Below are positions 1 through 9,606 of a DNA stretch of 41,604 bases, one piece after another. Below the pieces are notes generated by a model that was not told the DNA's origin, did no database searches, and worked only from the letters and a program-made list of their open reading frames with translations. Each line of letters opens with the position of its first letter. Positions within the stretch are counted from its first letter, which is position 1. This DNA is from Lautropia sp. GTDB lineage: Bacteria > Pseudomonadota > Gammaproteobacteria > Burkholderiales > Burkholderiaceae_E. The stretch is taken from NCBI GenBank assembly GCA_030528325.1, contig JAUMZD010000029.1, positions 1-41,604 of the forward strand. The letters run 5' to 3'. Made by a program: the position numbers and the translations under genes.

Positions 1-54
<54 letters not shown>

Positions 55-226
55 AGAAACGATTGACCAGCACGACAAACGACCGACACCAAAACCGTTC
101 TGCTTGAATAACGGCTTGCATCAGACGACCACTGGTCAATGAATGGGCTATTATGAAGCAACTTTTTCAGAACTGCAAGCACCGTTGTGCCAACAGCGGG
201 CCATCCGTGCTGCGCAGCAGCACTGC
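55..226. other. Intergenic stretch upstream of tRNA-Thr
   Basis: No convincing gene. It contains a hyphenated palindrome, GACCACTGGTC, near 128-138, and TTGACCA near 63-69 matched by TGGTCAA near 133-139. A promoter for tRNA-Thr on the minus strand is expected if the tRNA is cut off from tRNA-Gly, but I could not find a clean -35/-10 pair. Confidence 0.4.
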
Positions 227-397
227 CCTAGGAGCTTGGGCGGTAGGAATCGCGAAGGCGAAAATCGGCCCCGCCGAGCACAGTTTGTGCCCGATTCGCC
301 GCCCCATAGCCCAAGCTATGGGGCAAGAAGCGGGTGCAAAATGGGCCGGCGCGGCCGGTTTGCAGCCCGCGACTTTCCTGCCGCCCAAGCTCCTAGG
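227..397 (+). repeat. 171-bp palindromic repeat, copy 1
   Basis: The element starts and ends with CCTAGG. The outer arms of about 22 bp (AGCTTGGGCGGTAGG against its complement) match at all but one base, and the rest pairs imperfectly towards a centre at GCCCCATAGCCCAAGCTATGGGGC, so the whole element could form one long hairpin. A second 171-bp copy, about 94% identical by eye, lies at 30336-30506 in inverted orientation, and a decayed partial copy at 39487-39619. No coding function is supported. It ends 62 bp before the truncated-haemoglobin start. Confidence 0.9.
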
Positions 398-459
398 TCG
401 CCGGCAGTCCACCGGCCCGACAACAGGGTTTTCATCCACATCTGAAGGCGGGCTGCCGC

Positions 460-858
460 ATGATGAAAAACGATCTGTGCACCGATGACGACATCAGGCT
501 GATGGTGCACACCTTCTACGCCCGGGTTCGGCGCGATGAGGTACTGGGCCCCGTGTTCAACACCCACATCGACGACTGGGACGCCCATCTGAAGCTGCTC
601 GAAGATTTCTGGTCGAGCATGCTGTGCCGAAGTGGGCGATTCTTTGGTGCCCCCATGCCCAGGCATGTGGCGCTGCCCAATCTGGATGCCGCCATGTTTC
701 AGCACTGGCTGGCACTGTTCGCCGAGACGCTGGCCACTCACCCCAACCAGCCGATGGCCAGGCAGGCGATCACGATCGCCACTCGCATCGCCAACCGGCT
801 ATGGCTGGGTTATCAGATGGGGAATTTCCCCGACCGCCCGGCCACGCCGCTGCCATAG
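460..858 (+). CDS. Group III truncated haemoglobin
   Basis: A 132-residue haem protein of the truncated globin superfamily. The N-terminal helix contains D-I-R-L-M-V-H-T-F-Y. The central part has W-x-x-M-L then F-F-G-A-P-M-P-R-H, matching the group III pattern in which the His after the G-x-P turn is the proximal haem ligand; A-M-F-Q-H-W-L-A-L-F follows. The length is normal for the family. Two ATGs stand in tandem (460, 463) behind a modest GAAGG-type ribosome site. Group III globins are cytoplasmic, bind O2 or NO, and their physiological role is poorly settled. Its closest upstream feature is the 171-bp repeat, so any promoter probably lies in or just after that repeat. The next gene begins 113 bp downstream on the same strand. 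Confidence 0.85.
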   Translation: MMKNDLCTDDDIRLMVHTFYARVRRDEVLGPVFNTHIDDWDAHLKLLEDFWSSMLCRSGRFFGAPMPRHVALPNLDAAMFQHWLALFAETLATHPNQPMARQAITIATRIANRLWLGYQMGNFPDRPATPLP

Positions 859-971
859 CTGCGATCATCCCTTTATATATATTTCAGGGCAAGGATCGCA
901 TCGAAGCCCGAGTGAGCGTGCCGTGCGACAACCTTGTCCCCTGCGAACTGAGGGGTCGTGGAGAAATAATC

Positions 972-1619
972 ATGAATCATGAATGCAAGAGCAGTGTGAC
1001 GACGCAGACATCCGCTGCTTCAGTAGGGACGCCCTCAGGCAGTCAGCAACCGGGAAAGATACCAAAGCTGTACATGTTCTACCTCGGCGGCAGTGCCGGT
1101 CGCTGCAACATCGAGTTGCATGACATCCAGTTTGCCGCCGTCCATGAACCCAAAGACGCATGGCCTGCGCTTCGTGACGCCTGGTTCGGCGACAGGGACA
1201 AGGTTCATCTGGACGGCTATGCGCAGATCACCTGGGCCGACGGTCATGCGGTCAGGCTGCGCCGGGGAGCACCAGCCCCGGCTCAGGGCGATCCATCCCG
1301 GAAGGGGGAGAATACGGGCGACCTCCATACGGGCGACCTCCGTCTGTACTTCGTCTATGCCGGCGGCTACCGGTCGGACTGCCTGGCGGAGCAACATGAC
1401 TTCGGCCTGTTCGTGGCCACCGACGCCGCCAGCGCCAGACGCCGCGCGATGACGCAACTACTCCCCGAACTGAACCTGCAACACAAGGACAGTCTGAAAG
1501 ACGTTGACAGCTGTATCCTGCTGGACTGTATCGACGGCTGGCACGTGGAACTCACGCCACAGCCTGGGGGTGAGCCCGACCGCCCCCAATGGCAGGGCTA
1601 TCAGCCCATCGGCGCATGA
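972..1619 (+). CDS. DUF1543 domain protein
   Basis: A 215-residue protein that looks like the DUF1543 family, whose function is unknown. It carries two similar halves: K-L-Y-M-F-Y-L-G-G followed by I-E-L-H-D-I-Q-F at about 32-55, and R-L-Y-F-V-Y-A-G-G-Y followed by E-Q-H-D-F-G-L-F at about 120-140, so it is probably an internal duplication. No signal peptide or membrane segment is seen. The chosen ATG at 972 avoids an upstream extension that overlaps the globin gene and reads as shadow sequence. The stop codon overlaps the alkB start (ATGA), implying translational coupling. The first 28 residues are polar and low in complexity. Confidence 0.7.
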   Translation: MNHECKSSVTTQTSAASVGTPSGSQQPGKIPKLYMFYLGGSAGRCNIELHDIQFAAVHEPKDAWPALRDAWFGDRDKVHLDGYAQITWADGHAVRLRRGAPAPAQGDPSRKGENTGDLHTGDLRLYFVYAGGYRSDCLAEQHDFGLFVATDAASARRRAMTQLLPELNLQHKDSLKDVDSCILLDCIDGWHVELTPQPGGEPDRPQWQGYQPIGA

Positions 1620-2266
1620 ACACGCTGGATCTCTTCGATGAAACGCCTTCCGAATGGGAGGAACGCCTGGGCCCTGCTGCCGTCATCCTTCGAAGCTTTG
1701 CATCGGCGGACGCCGAAGCCTTGCTGAACGGTCTCCGGGACATTCTGAGCAAGGCGCCGCTGCGCCATCTGGTGACACCGGGCGGACACACGATGTCGGT
1801 CGCCACCAGCAGTTGCGGCCAGCTTGGCTGGTTCAGCGACCGCCGGGGCTATCGCTATACCCCTATCGACCCGACCAGTGGCGAGCCCTGGCCCGCCATG
1901 CCGGCAAGCTTTCTCGCCCTCGCCCAGGCCGCCGCCGCCAGAGCCGGCTTCACCGGCTTCAACCCGGATGCCTGCCTCATCAACTGCTACCGCCCCGGCG
2001 CCAAACTATCGCTGCACCAGGATCGGGACGAAAAGCACCTGGATGCACCTATCGTCTCCGTTTCGCTCGGCATGAGCGCCACCTTTCTGTGGGGTGGACT
2101 GCAGCGACACGACAAGGTTCACCGAACCCTGCTCCAACACGGTGACGTGGTCGTCTGGGGCGGGGAGGATCGACTCCGGTTTCATGGTGTCGCCCCCCTG
2201 AAGGAAGCCCCTCATCCCCGCCTGGGCGCCCGCCGTTTCAACCTGACCTTCAGACAGGCTGGGTAG
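1616..2266 (+). CDS. alkB: AlkB-type Fe(II)/2-oxoglutarate dioxygenase
   Basis: A 216-residue DNA repair dioxygenase that oxidatively removes methyl groups (1-methyladenine, 3-methylcytosine) from DNA or RNA. The double-stranded beta-helix core is visible: Y-R-P-G-A-K-L-S-L-H-Q-D-R-D-E supplies the H-x-D iron ligands, D-R-L-R-F-H-G-V-A supplies the distal His, and the C-terminal R-R-F-N-L-T-F-R is the family's R-x-x-N-x-T-x-R 2-oxoglutarate-binding signature. Length matches E. coli AlkB. The ATG at 1616 overlaps the stop of the DUF1543 gene, so the two are probably co-transcribed. It converges with the minus-strand catabolic operon 137 bp downstream. Confidence 0.93.
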   Translation: MNTLDLFDETPSEWEERLGPAAVILRSFASADAEALLNGLRDILSKAPLRHLVTPGGHTMSVATSSCGQLGWFSDRRGYRYTPIDPTSGEPWPAMPASFLALAQAAAARAGFTGFNPDACLINCYRPGAKLSLHQDRDEKHLDAPIVSVSLGMSATFLWGGLQRHDKVHRTLLQHGDVVVWGGEDRLRFHGVAPLKEAPHPRLGARRFNLTFRQAG

Positions 2267-2403
2267 CACGTGTCATGAACTGGTTCGCCCACCGGAAAGC
2301 TCCTCCGGGCGTGCGGAACCCAGGGCCAAGCCCACAGATTCCTGAATGGATTCATGGGATTCGCAACACCGTACTGTGCCTGCTGAGGGGCGTGGCCGAA
2401 CGA

Positions 2404-3486
2404 TCAGCCCTGCCCCGTCTCCAGCGCGCCGCGCCGGATCTGGTCTCTCTCCAGTGACTCGAACAGCGCCTTGAAGTTGCCTTCACCGAAACCTTCATCC
2501 CCCTTGCGCTGGATGAACTCGAAGAACACGGGTCCGAGCAGGGGTTGGGAAAAGATCTGCAGCAACAACCGCCGGTTCCCCCCCTCGGTGCTGCCATCGA
2601 TCAGCAACCCCCTCGTCTTCAGGGCCGACACATCCTCCCCATGACCGGGCAGGCGCTCGGACAGCATGTCGTAATAGAAGTCGTTCGGCGCCGTCATCAG
2701 CGGCACACCGGCAGCCCGCAACCGGTCGATGGAATCCAGGATGTCCTCGGTCAGCAGCGCGATGTGCTGGATGCCCTCACCATTGAACTGCATCAGGAAC
2801 TCCTCGATCTGGCCACCGCCCTGCTTGGCCTCCTCGTTGAGCGGGATGCGGATCTTGCCATCAGGCGCCGTCATGGCCTTCGACGTCAGCCCGGTGTACT
2901 CACCCTTGATGTCGAAATAGCGAAGCTCCCGGAAGTTGAACAGACGTTCGTAGAAATCGGCCCAGTAACTCATCCGGCCACGATAGACATTGTGGGTCAG
3001 ATGATCGATCAGCTTGAAGCCATGTCCCACGGGGTGGGGATCCACGTCCGGCAGGAACTCGAAGTCGATGTCATAGATCGAGCGCCCATCCTCATAGCGG
3101 TCGATCAGATAGAGCGGTGCGCCACCAATACCCCGGATGGCCGGCAGACGCAACTCCATCGGGCCGGTCGGAATCTCGACCGGCTGAGCACCCAGTTCCA
3201 GCGCACGCTGATAAGCCTTGTGCGAATCCCTGACCCGGAATGCCAGCCCGCAGGCGGAAGGGCCATGCTCAGCCGTGAAATAGGCTGCCTGGCTCTTCGG
3301 CTCACGGTTGATGATGAAGTTGATACCCCCCTGCCGGTAAAGCGACACATCCTTCGAACGGTGCCGTGCCACCTCCATGAAGCCCAGCTTTTCGAACAGG
3401 GGCTCCAGAACCCCACCAGTCGGTGAGGCAAACTCCACGAACTCGAAGCCATCGAGTCCCATCGGGTTGTCGAACAGGTCGGCCAT
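2404..3486 (-). CDS. hpd: 4-Hydroxyphenylpyruvate dioxygenase
   Basis: A 360-residue Fe(II) enzyme converting 4-hydroxyphenylpyruvate to homogentisate in tyrosine breakdown. The two vicinal-oxygen-chelate halves are seen (about 10-145 and 155-340). The iron ligands fit: His162 in D-H-L-T-H-N, His242 in G-I-Q-H-I-A, and Glu324 in [10 protein letters not shown]. The ATG at 3486 follows AGAGGAGAAAGC, a good ribosome site. The length is typical of bacterial HPPD. It lies 197 bp downstream of the FadB-like gene, so it may have its own promoter or be the tail of the anthranilate operon. Its presence puts a second aromatic amino acid route beside the indole/anthranilate genes. No homogentisate dioxygenase is in the window. 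Confidence 0.95.
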   Translation of the reverse strand: MADLFDNPMGLDGFEFVEFASPTGGVLEPLFEKLGFMEVARHRSKDVSLYRQGGINFIINREPKSQAAYFTAEHGPSACGLAFRVRDSHKAYQRALELGAQPVEIPTGPMELRLPAIRGIGGAPLYLIDRYEDGRSIYDIDFEFLPDVDPHPVGHGFKLIDHLTHNVYRGRMSYWADFYERLFNFRELRYFDIKGEYTGLTSKAMTAPDGKIRIPLNEEAKQGGGQIEEFLMQFNGEGIQHIALLTEDILDSIDRLRAAGVPLMTAPNDFYYDMLSERLPGHGEDVSALKTRGLLIDGSTEGGNRRLLLQIFSQPLLGPVFFEFIQRKGDEGFGEGNFKALFESLERDQIRRGALETGQG

Positions 3487-3683
3487 GCTTTCTCCTCTAC
3501 CAGGTGGAGGGAAGACCCTTGAACCAAACACCTTGTCATCCCGAACCGAAGTGCACGAATACCCCGGCCCGGAATGAGCGACCTTGGCTCGCGCCTTCCC
3601 GGCAATCGTGTCATGAAACAGGAAGATCATTATGAGCGATCCGCGCCCCTCAAAGGCCGCCGTGGCCCCCGGACTTCCCCTGA

Positions 3684-5816
3684 TCAGGCCTGATTCAGGC
3701 TGTCGAAACCCTTGCCCTGGGCCACCAGACGCTCGAGCAACGGCGCTGGGCGCCAGAAATGCGGATCCGCCTCGGCCAGGCGCTGGATGTCGGAGAGCAG
3801 ACCTGGCAGGCCCTGCATGTCGGCCCACTTCATCGGCCCCCCCTGCCAACGTGGAAAGCCGTACCCGAACAGCAATGTCACATCCACATCCAGCGGTCGC
3901 AGGGCGATCCCCTCATCCACCACCTTCGCCCCCTCATTGACGATCGCCGCCATGATGCGGCGGATGATCTCCTCCTGAGAGAAATGACGCGGGTTCACCC
4001 CTTTGGCAGCGCGTTCGGCCACCACGATGGCCAGCACTTCGTCATCCACCTGCCCGGTTCGCGCCCCCTCCTCGTAACGGTAGAAACCACGGCCCGTTTT
4101 CTGCCCGAACCAGCCCCGTTCGCACAACCGGTCGGCTATATGTACATAGCGGGCGTCTGGATCACGCATCGGCGCCCGACGCTTGCGCGTGGCCCAGCCG
4201 ATGTCGCCGCCGGCCAGATCGATGACCTGATAAGGCCCCATGGCAAAACCGAAAGCACGCATGGCTTCGTCGATCTCGTAGGGGGAAGCGCCGTCCTCCA
4301 TCAGATGATCAGCTGCCTCCTTGTAGACGGCCCAGATCCGGTTGCCGATGAAGCCGTCACAGACGCCGGCGCGCACCGGCACCTTCTTCATCCGCTTCGC
4401 CAGCTCGAAGGCCGTCGCCACCACCTCCGGCGACACCGCATCCGTCACCACGATCTCGAGCAGCTTCATCACATGGGCCGGACTGAAAAAGTGCAACCCG
4501 ATCACTGCCTCCGGACGACGGGTGACAGCCGCCATGGCAGGAATGTCCAGATAGGATGTGTTCGTGGCCAGCACCGCCCCCGGTTTGCAGAAGCGATCCA
4601 GCTCACGGAACACCTGCTGCTTGACCCCCATCTCCTCGAAGACCGCCTCGATCACCAGATCGGCCCCGGCCACGGCCTCGAAGCTCGTCTCAACCCGGAA
4701 ACGGCCCAGCTTCTCGGCCAACGCCTCGGTCGCCAGGCGCCCCCTGGCCACCTGAGCCTCGTAAAGTCGGCGGACATTGGCTGCACCCCGCGAGGCTCCT
4801 GCCTCGTCCTGCTCCACCATCGTCACCTGAAAACCGGCATCCAGCGCTGCAACCGTGATGCCGGCACCCATGATTCCGCCACCAATGACCGCCAGAGCAT
4901 CGAGCCGATACGGCGACACACCTGCCAATCCCGGCACTTTCTGCACCTCTCTTTCGGCAAAGAAGGCATGCACGAGGGCTTCTCGCTGTGGGCTTTCCAT
5001 ACATGCCAGGAACGCCGCCCGCTCCATGGCCAGCCCTTCATCGAAAGGCTGTTCGATCGCCGCACGCACACAGGCGATGATATGTGGGGGCGCGAACTGC
5101 CCGGGCTGACGGTTCGCGACCCGGGCCGCCAGGCCCGTCAGGGCGGCCAGGCTCGCCTCGGGGTCCTTCACCATCAGATCCCTTGTGCGCCTGATCCCCT
5201 TGCCCTCGGACAGCAACGCCGAAACATGGGACAGTCCGGCCGCCAGCGGGTCATCGCCGTCGACCAGCTCATCGATCAACCCTGCCTCCCGTGCAGCCTG
5301 GGCCGACAGCGGCTTGCCACCCAGCATCAGCTCGGCCGCCGGTGCCGCGCCCATCAACCGGGGAGCACGTTGAGTACCCCCGGCGCCAGGCAGCAAGCCC
5401 AGTTGCGACTCCGGCAAACCCAGCCGGGCTTTCGGCAGGGCCAGACGATAGTGGGCCGACATCGCCACTTCCAGCCCCCCGCCCAAGGCCACGCCATGAA
5501 TGACGGCCACCACTGGTTTCGAGCAGGCTTCGATCCGATTGCAAACGACCGGCAGAAGTGGGGGTTGCGGCAAGCTTCCGAACTCACGGATGTCCGCACC
5601 GGCGATGAACGCCTTGCCTTGTCCCACGATCAGGATGGCGCGTATATCGGGCTGGCTGTCGAACACCTCGACGGCTTCAAACAAACCCGCCCGAACCGCC
5701 TGGCTCAGCGCGTTGACGGGTGGATGGTCGATACACACCACCCCGATGCCATCACGAACGAAGGTGCGAACCACCGATACCCCCATGCCCTCCGCTGTGC
5801 CTGCTGACTGATTCAT
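3684..5816 (-). CDS. FadB-like enoyl-CoA hydratase / 3-hydroxyacyl-CoA dehydrogenase fusion
   Basis: A 710-residue bifunctional beta-oxidation enzyme. The N-terminal crotonase domain (about 10-190) shows the oxyanion-hole segment [10 protein letters not shown] and the catalytic glutamates in G-G-G-L-E (near 116) and G-L-P-E (near 136). The NAD-binding domain starts at about 308 with [11 protein letters not shown] and contains the catalytic His in G-L-H-F-F-S-P-A; two C-terminal dehydrogenase domains follow. The start chosen is the ATG at 5816 behind GGGGGATGG; GTG 5834 and ATG 5831 are possible but lack a ribosome site. It is the last gene of the 2-aminobenzoyl-CoA operon. A likely job, by analogy with the Azoarcus evansii cluster, is hydration and oxidation of the ring-opened or alicyclic CoA thioester. 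Confidence 0.93.
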   Translation of the reverse strand: MNQSAGTAEGMGVSVVRTFVRDGIGVVCIDHPPVNALSQAVRAGLFEAVEVFDSQPDIRAILIVGQGKAFIAGADIREFGSLPQPPLLPVVCNRIEACSKPVVAVIHGVALGGGLEVAMSAHYRLALPKARLGLPESQLGLLPGAGGTQRAPRLMGAAPAAELMLGGKPLSAQAAREAGLIDELVDGDDPLAAGLSHVSALLSEGKGIRRTRDLMVKDPEASLAALTGLAARVANRQPGQFAPPHIIACVRAAIEQPFDEGLAMERAAFLACMESPQREALVHAFFAEREVQKVPGLAGVSPYRLDALAVIGGGIMGAGITVAALDAGFQVTMVEQDEAGASRGAANVRRLYEAQVARGRLATEALAEKLGRFRVETSFEAVAGADLVIEAVFEEMGVKQQVFRELDRFCKPGAVLATNTSYLDIPAMAAVTRRPEAVIGLHFFSPAHVMKLLEIVVTDAVSPEVVATAFELAKRMKKVPVRAGVCDGFIGNRIWAVYKEAADHLMEDGASPYEIDEAMRAFGFAMGPYQVIDLAGGDIGWATRKRRAPMRDPDARYVHIADRLCERGWFGQKTGRGFYRYEEGARTGQVDDEVLAIVVAERAAKGVNPRHFSQEEIIRRIMAAIVNEGAKVVDEGIALRPLDVDVTLLFGYGFPRWQGGPMKWADMQGLPGLLSDIQRLAEADPHFWRPAPLLERLVAQGKGFDSLNQA

Positions 5817-5835
5817 GACACCATCCCCCATCACG

Positions 5836-6228
5836 TCAATCCGGCACGACCGCCGTCACCTCGATCTCCACCTTGGCCCTGTCCTCCACCAGATCAGCGA
5901 CCTGAACGGCGGTCATCGCCACATTGAAATTGCCGATCAACTCACGATAGGCCTGCCCGATTTCCCGGTACGCTCCCACATATTCCTTCTTGTCCTTCAC
6001 ATACCAGGTCATTCGAACGATATGCTGAGGCCCTGCATCGCCTTCGGCCAGCACGTCGACGATATTCTGCAGTGCCTGCCGCACCTGACCGGCCAGATCA
6101 TCGGTATGAAACACCCCCTGCCCATCCCATCCGATCATGCCGGCCACATAGATCTGACGACCACGTACCGACACACCATTGGCATACCCTTTCGGGCGAG
6201 GCCATCCCTGCGGAAGAAGAACCTGCAT
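5836..6228 (-). CDS. RidA/YjgF/UK114 family protein
   Basis: A 130-residue RidA-superfamily protein (A-N-G-V-S-V-R-G-R-Q-I-Y-V-A-G-M-I-G-W-D near the N-terminus; R-M-T-W-Y-V-K-D in the middle; V-E-I-E-V-T-A-V-V-P at the end). The canonical RidA active-site Arg near residue 105 is not obvious, so this is a divergent subgroup. RidA proteins hydrolyse reactive enamines and imines. The A. evansii 2-aminobenzoate cluster also encodes a member, once called a translation inhibitor. Inference: it helps release the amino group from the amino-oxocyclohexene-carbonyl-CoA made by the monooxygenase/reductase. The start at 6228 is chosen because AAGGAG lies 8 nt upstream; GTG 6237 overlaps that site. The downstream gene is nearly contiguous. 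Confidence 0.85.
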   Translation of the reverse strand: MQVLLPQGWPRPKGYANGVSVRGRQIYVAGMIGWDGQGVFHTDDLAGQVRQALQNIVDVLAEGDAGPQHIVRMTWYVKDKKEYVGAYREIGQAYRELIGNFNVAMTAVQVADLVEDRAKVEIEVTAVVPD

Positions 6229-6257
6229 TTCATGCACTCCTTGACATCAAAAAAGAC

Positions 6258-6704
6258 TCAGACGGCCTCACCCTGTGGAGAGACCGTGACACCCTCCAGG
6301 GCCTGGCGGATGTCGGCCGGCATCGGGATGGCCCGATGAGATTTCAGATCGGTGAACACCAGTACCTTTCTGGCTGACACGCGCACCTGCCCCGCATCAC
6401 GGCATTGCAGCTGGAGCGTCAATGACTTCCCTCCAATCCGTTCGACCGACAGACAGAGCGTTACTTCGTCCCCCATGCGGCTGATTGCCTGAAAATCACA
6501 TTCCAGACGGACAATTGGCAATCCGATCTGTCGCCTGCCGATCATGTCGGCATAGCCGATGCCAAGACCTTCGTCGAACCAGTCCTCGACCAGCTGATTG
6601 AAAAGGACGAGATACTGCGGGAAAAAGACGATACCGGCCGGATCACAATGAGAAAAACGTATCTGCACCGGACGACTGAACTCGATGCCTGTCTCGGAAC
6701 TCAT
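6258..6704 (-). CDS. Hotdog-fold acyl-CoA thioesterase (4-hydroxybenzoyl-CoA thioesterase type)
   Basis: A 148-residue hotdog protein. The motif H-C-D-P-A-G-I-V-F-F-P at about 19-29 matches the catalytic Asp loop of the 4-hydroxybenzoyl-CoA thioesterase class; D-F-Q-A-I-S-R-M-G-D-E-V follows at the usual place. It should hydrolyse an aromatic or alicyclic CoA ester. In this operon it could return CoA from dead-end 2-aminobenzoyl-CoA or a related thioester, acting as a safety valve. The start ATG at 6704 has TTGAGGAGAA just upstream, overlapping the stop of the ligase gene. No signal peptide. Substrate assignment is by context only. Confidence 0.85.
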   Translation of the reverse strand: MSSETGIEFSRPVQIRFSHCDPAGIVFFPQYLVLFNQLVEDWFDEGLGIGYADMIGRRQIGLPIVRLECDFQAISRMGDEVTLCLSVERIGGKSLTLQLQCRDAGQVRVSARKVLVFTDLKSHRAIPMPADIRQALEGVTVSPQGEAV

Positions 6705-6713
6705 GAATTCTCC

Positions 6714-8405
6714 TCAACGGTCTGACGACAGCTTTTTCAGGACATGGCGCTGCAGCTTGCCCGTACTGGTTCGCGGCAAACTCTGCACGAATTCGATTGC
6801 CCGTGGATATTTGTAGGGAGCCACCGACTGTTTGACGAAACGCTGCAACTCCCTGACAAGCTCATCACTCGGTGATGCCTGTGACGCCAGCACGATGAAC
6901 GCCTTCACGATCTGACCTCTGGCCTCGTCAGGCACCCCCACCACCGCACACTCGGTCACGACCGGATGCGTCATCAGGACGTTTTCCACCTCCGGGGCTG
7001 CAATGTTGTAACCCGCCGAGATGATCATGTCGTCGGTACGTGCCTGATAGAAGAAGTAGCCGTCCTCATCCATCAGGTAAGCATCGCCCGTCACGTTCCA
7101 GCCATTGCGCACATAATCACGCTGCCGCGCATCGTTGAGGTAGCGACAGCCGGTCGGCCCCTTCACGGCCAGCTTGCCCACCGTGTTCGGTGGCAGCTCA
7201 TTGCCTGCATCATCCTGCACGCGTGCCACATAACCCGGAACCACCTTGCCCGTGGCGCCCGGTCTCGCGTGCGCCTCGTCGGCCGAGATGAATATGTGCA
7301 GCATTTCCGTCGCACCGATGCCATCGATCAGCTCGATGCCTGTCCGTGCCTTCCAGAGCGCACGCGTCGCAGCCGACAACGCCTCGCCCGCCGACACGCA
7401 CTTCCGCAAGGGAAGCTCGGCTCGAATATCACCGGCGTTTTCCCTGGAGGCCAGCAGATCAGCCATGCTTCGATAGGAAGTTGGCGCAGTGAACAGGACG
7501 GTGGCACCATGCTCACGAATCGCCTCGAGCAATTGCTCCGGGGAGGCCCGCTCGAGCAACACCGTGCTCGCGCCGATGCTCATCGGAAACAGCACCAGCC
7601 CCCCCAGCCCGAACGTGAAACCCAGCGGCGGCGTGCCCATGAAGATGTCATCCTCCTGAGCCTTCAGCACATGTGTCGGCCAGCATCGGCAGATGGCCAT
7701 CACGTCCCGATGGAAGTGCATCGTTGCCTTCGGAATGCCCGTCGTGCCGGAAGTGAATCCCAAGAGGCAGACATCGTCACTGGCGGTCTGAACATTGTCG
7801 AAGGCATCGGACGCCGACTGCATCAACTGATGCAGCGAAGGTTGCTCCCCCTGCCTGCCATCGCCGGACGACGAGACAACCGGCCGGGCACTGCTCCCAC
7901 CGAAATGGCAACGTCTGACCTCCTCATCGTGTGCCTCGCAAGCCTCCTCCAGTTCATCTGCCAGACGTTCATCGCACAGGGCATGGGTGATTCGAGCAAT
8001 TGTCAGGATGCTGCCGATTTCTTTGGCGCGTAACAGCGGCATCACCGCAACGGCGACCCCACCCGCTTTCATCACCGCAAACCAGCAGGCCACCATCATC
8101 GGCGTATTCGGAGCGAAAAGCAGCACACGATTGCCCGGCACCAGACCCATCTGATCAACCAGCACATGCGCGATCCGGTTGGCCTGCTGCTGAAGATCAG
8201 CGTATGACCAGCTCGTTCCATCCGGCGCCCGCAGGCACGGACGATCTCCCCGCCCCTCCGCCACATGGCGGTCAAGCAGCTCGGTGGCACAATTGAGGGT
8301 CGGAGGAAACTGCAGTTCAGGCCGGTCGAACAGATACTCCGGCTGCCACTCGAGCGGTGGCAGGTTGTCCCGGGTGAACGTGTCGATATGAGCGCTTTTG
8401 TTCAT
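6714..8405 (-). CDS. 2-Aminobenzoate(benzoate-type)-CoA ligase
   Basis: A 563-residue AMP-forming ligase activating an aromatic acid with ATP and CoA. The P-loop motif G-F-T-S-G-T-T-G-I-P-K is at about 216-226, the hinge region R-T-D-D-M-I-I-S-A-G-Y-N-I in the C-terminal third, and the catalytic lysine in R-T-S-T-G-K-L-Q-R near 552. Size and motifs fit the benzoate/2-aminobenzoate-CoA ligase family. Its neighbour, 2-aminobenzoyl-CoA monooxygenase/reductase, makes anthranilate the most likely substrate, as in the A. evansii abm cluster. A low-similarity insert rich in Ser/Gly at about 168-188 is unusual. If IorAB makes 2-aminobenzoyl-CoA from isatinate, this ligase would serve free anthranilate coming from kynurenine or outside. 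Confidence 0.88.
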   Translation of the reverse strand: MNKSAHIDTFTRDNLPPLEWQPEYLFDRPELQFPPTLNCATELLDRHVAEGRGDRPCLRAPDGTSWSYADLQQQANRIAHVLVDQMGLVPGNRVLLFAPNTPMMVACWFAVMKAGGVAVAVMPLLRAKEIGSILTIARITHALCDERLADELEEACEAHDEEVRRCHFGGSSARPVVSSSGDGRQGEQPSLHQLMQSASDAFDNVQTASDDVCLLGFTSGTTGIPKATMHFHRDVMAICRCWPTHVLKAQEDDIFMGTPPLGFTFGLGGLVLFPMSIGASTVLLERASPEQLLEAIREHGATVLFTAPTSYRSMADLLASRENAGDIRAELPLRKCVSAGEALSAATRALWKARTGIELIDGIGATEMLHIFISADEAHARPGATGKVVPGYVARVQDDAGNELPPNTVGKLAVKGPTGCRYLNDARQRDYVRNGWNVTGDAYLMDEDGYFFYQARTDDMIISAGYNIAAPEVENVLMTHPVVTECAVVGVPDEARGQIVKAFIVLASQASPSDELVRELQRFVKQSVAPYKYPRAIEFVQSLPRTSTGKLQRHVLKKLSSDR

Positions 8406-8421
8406 GCAACCGCTTCCTGAC

Positions 8422-9591
8422 TCAGTGTTTGCCCGTCTCCGGCGGGGGCATGGCTTTCAGCAGCTCTCGCCCGATGATCAGCTGCTGCACCTCCGAGGCC
8501 CCTTCATAGATTCGCAGTGCCCGGATTTCCCGATAAAGCAGTTCAACCGGCTGCCCGCTGACGACCCCGAGCCCACCGAACATCTGCACGGCCGAATCGA
8601 TGACCTGCTGGGCGTTCTCCGTGGCCGTGAGCTTGGCCATCGCCGCCTCCTTCGTCACACGCTCACCCCGATCGCGCAACCAGGCGGCCCGGTAGGTCAG
8701 CAATGCCGCACTGTCGATGGCTGTCGCCATTTGCGCCAGCTTCGTCTGCGTGATCTGGAAGTCGGCCAGCACGCCACCGAACATGCTGCGTGTCGTGGCC
8801 CGATGCAACGCCTCCTGCAGCGCCCGCCTTGCAAAACCCAAGGCGGCAGCAGCCACCGACGTGCGGAACACGTCAAGCGTTCGCATCGCCACCTTGAAGC
8901 CCTGGCCGGGTTCTCCCACCCGTTGACTTGCCGCGACACGGCAGTTCGTGAAACGAAGACGCGCCAGCGGGTGTGGCGCCATCACGTCGATCCGTTCCGC
9001 GATGTCGAGCCCTGGCGTGTCCGCATCCACGATGAAGGCCGTGATGCCCCGCGCACCGGGCGCTTCTCCGGTACGGGCGAACACGACGTAGAAATCGGCA
9101 ATGCCACCATTCGAAATCCAGGTTTTCTCACCATCCAGCACATAGGCGTCCCCATCCAGGCGCGCCGAACACTGCATGGCGGCCACGTCCGACCCCGCAG
9201 ACGGCTCCGACAGCGCAAACGCGGCAATGGCCTCTCCCCTTGCCACCCGCGGCAGATAACGTGAGCGCTGCGCCGGCGTACCATGCAGGCTGATGGCACC
9301 GCTACCCAGCCCCTGCATGGCAAACGCGAAATCCGCCAGCCCCGAGTGGCGCGCCAGCGTTTCCCGGATCAGGCAGATGGATCGTGCATCCATCGTTTCC
9401 GACGATTCGCCGATCGCATGCCTCAGCCAGCCGGCAGCACCGAGGGCCTGCACCAGCCCACGGCACTGGGCGTCCACATCGGCATCATGATGCGCGTCGA
9501 GCGTGCTCGACGCCCATTCATCCAGCTCACGCGCCAGCACGGCATGCCGTGCTTCGAAAAAGGGCCATTTCAGGTACTGGGTATCATGCAT
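8422..9591 (-). CDS. Acyl-CoA dehydrogenase
   Basis: A 389-residue FAD acyl-CoA dehydrogenase. It shows the FAD/substrate signature [12 protein letters not shown], then W-I-S-N-G-G-I-A, and Q-M-F-G-G-L-G-V near the C-terminus. The catalytic base is likely the Glu in [10 protein letters not shown] near residue 367. Length is normal. It lies 16 bp from the ligase gene and 15 bp from the enoyl-CoA hydratase gene, so it belongs to the same transcript. Role by analogy with the A. evansii pathway: oxidation of an alicyclic or ring-opened CoA thioester after dearomatisation. No odd residues were noticed. Confidence 0.92.
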   Translation of the reverse strand: MHDTQYLKWPFFEARHAVLARELDEWASSTLDAHHDADVDAQCRGLVQALGAAGWLRHAIGESSETMDARSICLIRETLARHSGLADFAFAMQGLGSGAISLHGTPAQRSRYLPRVARGEAIAAFALSEPSAGSDVAAMQCSARLDGDAYVLDGEKTWISNGGIADFYVVFARTGEAPGARGITAFIVDADTPGLDIAERIDVMAPHPLARLRFTNCRVAASQRVGEPGQGFKVAMRTLDVFRTSVAAAALGFARRALQEALHRATTRSMFGGVLADFQITQTKLAQMATAIDSAALLTYRAAWLRDRGERVTKEAAMAKLTATENAQQVIDSAVQMFGGLGVVSGQPVELLYREIRALRIYEGASEVQQLIIGRELLKAMPPPETGKH

Positions 9592-9606
9592 GTCCCTGTC
9601 CTCGGT

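Noticed and set aside
3759..5807. Long open frame (682 codons) on the plus strand opposite the FadB-like gene.
   Set aside because: It is an antisense shadow in GC-rich DNA, with His/Arg/Gln-rich low-complexity translation and no domain; the minus-strand gene has clear catalytic motifs.
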